In this document: one piece after another, positions 19,701 through 24,122 of the stretch
How positions within the stretch are numbered: position 1 is the first letter of the stretch
Layout of the letters: each line of letters opens with the position of its first letter
Assembly (NCBI GenBank): GCA_004325065.1
Contig: PITI01000082.1
Location: 1-24,122, forward strand
DNA: 24,122 nt
Source: Hamiltosporidium magnivora
Taxonomy: Eukaryota; Microsporidia; Dubosqiidae
Direction: 5' to 3'
The notes under the pieces: generated by a model
Seen by the model: the letters and a program-made list of their open reading frames with translations, nothing else
Databases searched by the model: none
What the model was told of the DNA's origin: nothing
Translations under genes and position numbers: made by a program

Positions 19701-22264
19701 AGATTAAAGACACAAAGTTTTGATAAAACTCAAATATTTTCTTCCTGAGAACCTAAAACACGGTTATTTTATTATATAAATGAAAAAAAAATCAAATGAT
19801 AGAATATAAGAGCTGCAAAAATAGAAACTTGATAACAAGCAAGTATAGGTTTATAGAGTGGAAATATCAAAATAAATAGATAAATTATGAGAGTTTTCAA
19901 GCTTTTTAACGTTATAAAATATTATTGAATCACTATAAATGTACAAAGTAAATCTTGTATTTGCTTTCGGTGCCCAAATAAGCCATTATAGTCTTTGTTC
20001 TGATTTCAAATCGTAGTATCCATAAATATAGTGCGGCGTTAATAACCATATAAAAACTTTCTTTTTGGAAATAGTGTGTAGCAGTAGTGTGAAATTATTC
20101 TTCAAGTTTTGATGTGGTATAAATCACATTGGCAATATACGAACCCATTCCTATATTCTGAATTACAACAGATTTAAATAAACAAATAAAAATATAAAAG
20201 ACTGCTTAAAAATAATGAACTGACATAAAAGGCAGAAAATATTTATCAAATTTAAAATTAAACATTCTGACCTAGAAATTAGAGGAACATATGAATATTG
20301 AAGTTGATAAAATAAAACATACAGACTTCTCGTGAAAGAGAAATATGGCAGCAGTAAAGACTTAGAGATTGAAAATCGATAAAATACGTGGACTTCTAAT
20401 CCTTGGTCTTTAAACCGAGAACTAGAAAGAGAACTGAAATAAGTAAGTAAGTATTTGTTGATATGGTTTCATAATAAACTCTAAAATGCTGATCCAACAT
20501 GTAATTATCTATTATTTTTCAATGCATAGACTTTTATGGCTGTCATAGCAAAACGCATATTCTTCGAACAGGTTTTATGGGCTTTTCTAGCATTTTAAAT
20601 GTTGGCTTATGTATATCTTTTAATTGAACATATGTGATGAATTCTTCATGTAGATTTTCTTTGTAAATGTAATGCAATTAAAGTTTTTTAATAAATGATT
20701 ATCATTATGGTCTCCGGTTATTATATTCATTAATTTTTTGACTAGATGCTGTTGTACTATAGAGTGGAAGTTTCAAAAGTTTATTTTCTAATCTTATTAT
20801 TTTTTTATTTTATAAAAACTTGTATAATAGTTCTATAAGAATATGTTTTCTAAGTTAGAAATACTCATCTGTTTACATATTTATTCTTAGTTTAATATTC
20901 TCATAGAAACTAATTATAATATTTATCACGTTTTATTTTTAATCTCTTGTGCTAGAACTGTAAAAAATTATAGAATCATTTTTTGGAAATATATCTGATA
21001 TTTTTATAGCATCTTCAAAATGAGAAAATATAAGTTTAATTTTTTTGAGTTTTGCCTTAATTACCTACTAAGTGATCTTATGCAACGTGCAACATGCTGC
21101 AAAATTTTATTTCTCTTTATATTAAGCTGTATTTTGTCTATGTGATGTTTGTTTTCTTTTTCAAACATAGTTTTTTTCAATCTCAAAAAATGTTTGATGA
21201 CATAAGTATTAGAATAGAGAAATTTTATTTCAAATTTATAATTGATTTATTATCATCTATAATCAATAACAAAATCATTATATATTTAATCTGATAAATC
21301 AAACTAAGTGATTCTAAATATATCCTGATCAAATTAAATTTACCGGTTATTAAATTTACTAAAAAGGAGTCATTTATAAAAAAATAAATTTAATAATGCA
21401 TTCTAAGCTTTAAATAAGTTCTTTTAATTTATTTTTTAAACATTTTTTTTTTAATTCGTTTAAAGTGACTATTAAATTGTAAGTTGAAGCTAATTTAAAT
21501 ATAATTTGAATCAAGATATAAATTTTGCTTAACATACAAATATTTATGAAGGAAATACTCAATAGATAGTAAATTAAAGATTTTTATAATGATAAATAGA
21601 GAATTGATGATATAGATATATGAAACAGATGTCTATTAAGTACTTGATTGCATGCTTGTTGTAATTATTAGCAACGCTTAGAAGTAAACACACATTTTGT
21701 TTATTTGTATCAAAACATATAATTCGATTATATTAGTTTAATTTTAATTCTATATTTTAAAATTTTTATGTGATTTTAGATACTTTATGAAATAAGATCA
21801 AAGTGTTTATTCCTTTAGAGCTCTTAAAAGAAATACTTCCTACTAAAATAGAATAAAAATATTAAGTGCTCGTATAAAATTAAAATAGAAGTCAAATATT
21901 AAATAATTTAAAGAAAACCAAGTTTAAGATCTTTGAAATTTTAAAACTCTATAAAATACTAATCTTAAACAAGCATATTTTCATATTAATTAGGTTCAAT
22001 TTAATTCCATTTAAATATAATTTAAAAATTCTAAATTTAATGTTTAGTTTAGCTTTTTTTGATTATCAATGTTTCAAAAAGAAGATTGAAAATATCAAAA
22101 GAACATTAAAAGCCACATTCGAATTGATAAGTATAATAAAAAAAATTAAAGAATTCACTAATATAGGAAATATTTAATCTTAAAAAAAGCTGGATATTCC
22201 TGATTTTTAATTAAATAAAACAGTTTAATTTATATTAAAATTATTTAGGAAAGTAAAATTTCTT
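19701..22264. other. Long AT-rich gap without a supported gene
   Basis: Nothing convincing. Around 20290-20410 there are short plus-strand fragments (MNIEVDKIKHTDFS) broken by many stops. A 66-codon plus frame (21094-21294), rich in Phe, Ile and Lys, is within chance expectation. A small AAGT tandem lies near 20437-20450. From about 20700 onward the DNA is extremely AT-rich with almost no structure. Confidence 0.5.
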
Positions 22265-22308
22265 AGTGAACAAATTGAGATCAAATTTATAATCAATTTG
22301 TTTTCACT
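22265..22308. repeat. Hairpin upstream of the RhoGAP gene
   Basis: AGTGAACAAATTGA (22265-22278) pairs with TCAATTTGTTTTCACT (22293-22308), giving about 14 paired bases with a two-base bulge and a 14-base loop. It ends about 50 bases before the start codon. It could be a regulatory site, a relict inverted repeat or chance; the length makes chance less likely. Confidence 0.55.
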
Positions 22309-22330
22309 GCTGATTGTTTCCGAAAAAAAA

Positions 22331-22353
22331 TATTTAAACAAAAAAAAATGTAA
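22331..22353 (+). promoter_or_regulatory. TATA-like box and start-stop mini-ORF before the RhoGAP gene
   Basis: TATTTAAA at 22331-22338 lies 21-28 bases before the start codon, the same spacing as in the four paralogues. ATGTAA at 22348-22353 is a minimal upstream ORF (Met then stop) ending five bases before the true start. If included in the mRNA it could reduce initiation at the main ATG. If transcription begins after it, it has no effect. Confidence 0.4.
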
Positions 22354-22358
22354 ACAAT

Positions 22359-23504
22359 ATGATAGGAAAAATAAAAATACAAGATGCTGTAAATAATTCA
22401 GCATATAGTGACGATTCATTAAACAAGACAGTGTCATTGCCATTCCATTCCGATGAATTAATTAGACTGTTTAATTCTTTAGAAAAAGGTTCAATGAGGA
22501 ACAAAAAATTATTGCCAGTGCATAGGCATTTAAAGAATCAGATGATAACCAAGACTGATGTGAGTGATAAATTAGCAGTCGTATGTACAAAAATTGATGC
22601 TCTCGCAAATTTTAAGATTTTATTCTGTGAATTTGATTTAAAATATTTGGTTAGATCCAAAAACTCTATCAATAAATGCACTTCCATTGTAAAGATGGAA
22701 AATATTAAAGTGATAAATCAAAAAAAAGTGCAAAAAAAATATTGTAAAACTAGCTTGAGAGCACTTGAATATAAAGAAACAGTTCAATATTCTTATGATA
22801 AGTTAGAACATAATCAGCGAAAGAAAATTTCAAGTTATTGTAGATTTAAGTTGTTAGAGAAGCCAAAAAAAAGATGTGATTGTTTTTTTGGAATTTTCAA
22901 AAATATTTTTTCATTTGGTAAAAATTCTAAGATAGATCAAAAAATACCTATAAATCCATTTATATATGAAATTGGAGAGCATTTATTGGCTAATGGTGTA
23001 GAGACAGAGGGCATATTTAGAATTTCTGGGAAGGCATCTGCCTATAGAACCGTTCCAAATGTTTTAAAGGACAGCAAAAGATACAATTTAAATGAATTTT
23101 CAATCCATGATAACGCTTCCATATTTAAAGCATATATTCGCGAAATACTTAACGGATTAATTCCAGAATACATTTGTGAAGAACTAATAGCGACAATCAA
23201 AGGGTCGCCATCTCACAAATCCTTATATAATCTCGTATTTTATTCAAGATTTTGTTTTGACGAAGATGTACGAAAATTGATAGTATTTTTAAAGAAAATG
23301 TTTATAACTATAGAAAAACATAGCAAATACAATAGAATGACTTTCGAGAACCTTGTTAAAATTTTCACGCCTTCACTTTTTCCTAACTATAAACATTTTG
23401 ATATTACTACGATAAACACACAAATAGAGTTTATAGACTCTTTATTAAGATCGGATTTACAAGAAGTTCCATTAGAAATAATGAATGATATAAAATCAAA
23501 TTAA
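22359..23504 (+). CDS. RhoGAP-domain protein, 381 residues
   Basis: Likely GTPase-activating protein for Rho-family small GTPases, which would speed GTP hydrolysis and switch off actin or polarity signalling at membranes. The RhoGAP domain covers about residues 196-365. GIFRISG carries the arginine finger at R221, FKAYIREI gives the conserved K257 and R261, and NRMTFENLVKIFTPSLF gives N331 and P338, all in the usual order and spacing. The usual LPEPL motif after the Arg is altered to LNGLIPEYI. The N-terminal 190 residues are basic and match no domain I know; CDCFFGIFKNIFSFGK (173-188) is a Cys/Phe-rich patch that might contact membranes. There is no intron or signal peptide. It uses the first ATG after a TATA-like box. 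It points away from the paralogue family and shares no promoter palindrome with it. Confidence 0.9.
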   Translation: MIGKIKIQDAVNNSAYSDDSLNKTVSLPFHSDELIRLFNSLEKGSMRNKKLLPVHRHLKNQMITKTDVSDKLAVVCTKIDALANFKILFCEFDLKYLVRSKNSINKCTSIVKMENIKVINQKKVQKKYCKTSLRALEYKETVQYSYDKLEHNQRKKISSYCRFKLLEKPKKRCDCFFGIFKNIFSFGKNSKIDQKIPINPFIYEIGEHLLANGVETEGIFRISGKASAYRTVPNVLKDSKRYNLNEFSIHDNASIFKAYIREILNGLIPEYICEELIATIKGSPSHKSLYNLVFYSRFCFDEDVRKLIVFLKKMFITIEKHSKYNRMTFENLVKIFTPSLFPNYKHFDITTINTQIEFIDSLLRSDLQEVPLEIMNDIKSN

Positions 23505-23508
23505 TAAA
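23503..23508 (+). terminator. AATAAA overlapping the RhoGAP stop codon
   Basis: The stop and poly(A) signal read TAATAAA, sharing bases. The relict end of paralogue gene 1 shows the same seven bases. This is compatible with the very short 3' ends known in microsporidia. Confidence 0.55.
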
Positions 23509-24122
23509 CTTACTATGTTTTCTATACTTTTATAATTTCTATTTTATTATACTAACAGGAATTTTTCAATTATCAAACTTACCATTTTTTTAACCAGAAA
23601 ATCGGAATAAAATCTTTTAGTATTTTTCAAACATAGATATAAAATTTTTCGTTATTTAAATCATATATAGGGGCAATAATAATCTATATAGGAACTGGAT
23701 TGGAATAACGAATGAAGTCAATCTTTACTTTTAGCATAAAATTAATCTATCCTAGCAATTAATCACAAATTATATTTTAAAACGTTTAATATTTCCAATC
23801 TTTTGCACAATGTTTTTTACTATATTAAATAGATATTATATATATTATAAGTCAATATGATTATAAAATAGGAGTACGAAATATAAATAGAATCAATTAA
23901 TGAACATGTTTTATATCAAAATAAACTTTTAAATCAGGTTTAACTTCTTAGTTTTTTTATATAAATCTAAATTAATCATATATAAAGCCTACTATCATTC
24001 CTTCTTTTAAAGTAAGTATTTTTAAAAATGAAAATTTATATTTAGAACCAATCTAAATATATTTTCTAAGCCATAATTTTTTCCATTAGGTTATTTTATG
24101 AAAAAATAATATATAAAATACA
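23509..24122. other. AT-rich 3' flank, no gene seen
   Basis: No open frame of note on either strand and no repeat. Probably intergenic. Confidence 0.6.

Noticed and set aside
21094..21294. 66-codon ORF, with a section loosely similar to 22237-22325, as a duplicated RhoGAP upstream region
   Set aside because: The similarity is short and made almost only of A and T, so chance explains it.
1..24122. CRISPR array, bacterial operon or ribosome binding sites
   Set aside because: No regularly spaced repeats or Shine-Dalgarno pattern; gene content and signals are eukaryotic.

Overview
This is a very AT-rich eukaryotic window with few intact genes. The likeliest source is a microsporidian with an expanded, repeat-laden genome, or a comparably AT-rich fungus-like parasite. 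The evidence is short intronless genes, the standard genetic code, AATAAA signals overlapping or directly following stop codons, TATA-like boxes about 20-30 bases before start codons, a eukaryotic RhoGAP domain, and long stretches that look like decayed transposon coding DNA. The organism call is inference; no rRNA or tRNA gene is visible to confirm it.

Two sets of genes look real. The first is a family of four minus-strand paralogues (genes 1-4, starts at 6079, 10328, 13316 and 19026). Each is 170-171 codons long and they align almost without gaps. They match no family I recognise. They form two subtypes in alternating order along the DNA (A, B, A, B), which suggests duplication of a two-gene unit. 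All four share a promoter: a TATA-like box of about 12 bases roughly 18-30 bases upstream and a palindrome AATCTAGATT (or close variant) with its near end 50-52 bases upstream. Weaker similarity continues for about 600 bases at fixed distances. Gene 1 carries an in-frame stop at codon 145, but the rest of the family reading frame survives behind it, ending exactly where a 171-codon gene should.

The second is a plus-strand protein of 381 residues (22359-23504) with a C-terminal RhoGAP domain. The arginine finger and the other hallmark residues are present. It is preceded by a start-stop mini-ORF and a long hairpin.

The rest is mostly relics. From 1 to about 4080 the minus strand appears to be the former coding strand, with one frame of 484 codons interrupted by stops but needing no frameshift. 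Between the paralogues, fragments on the plus strand (about 6749-7310, 8229-8321, 9172-9543, 11008-11508, 14450-14880, 15163-15570, 15987-16127, 16535-17008 and 18067-18210) read like broken proteins. Two of these faintly recall Tc1/mariner-like and Merlin (ISXO2-like) transposases. The remaining gaps are AT-rich DNA in which I see no gene.

Plausible history: a lineage-specific gene family expanded by local duplication in a region that also accumulated mobile elements, which then decayed by point mutation while family length and promoter were kept. Nothing in the sequence links the family functionally to the RhoGAP protein.
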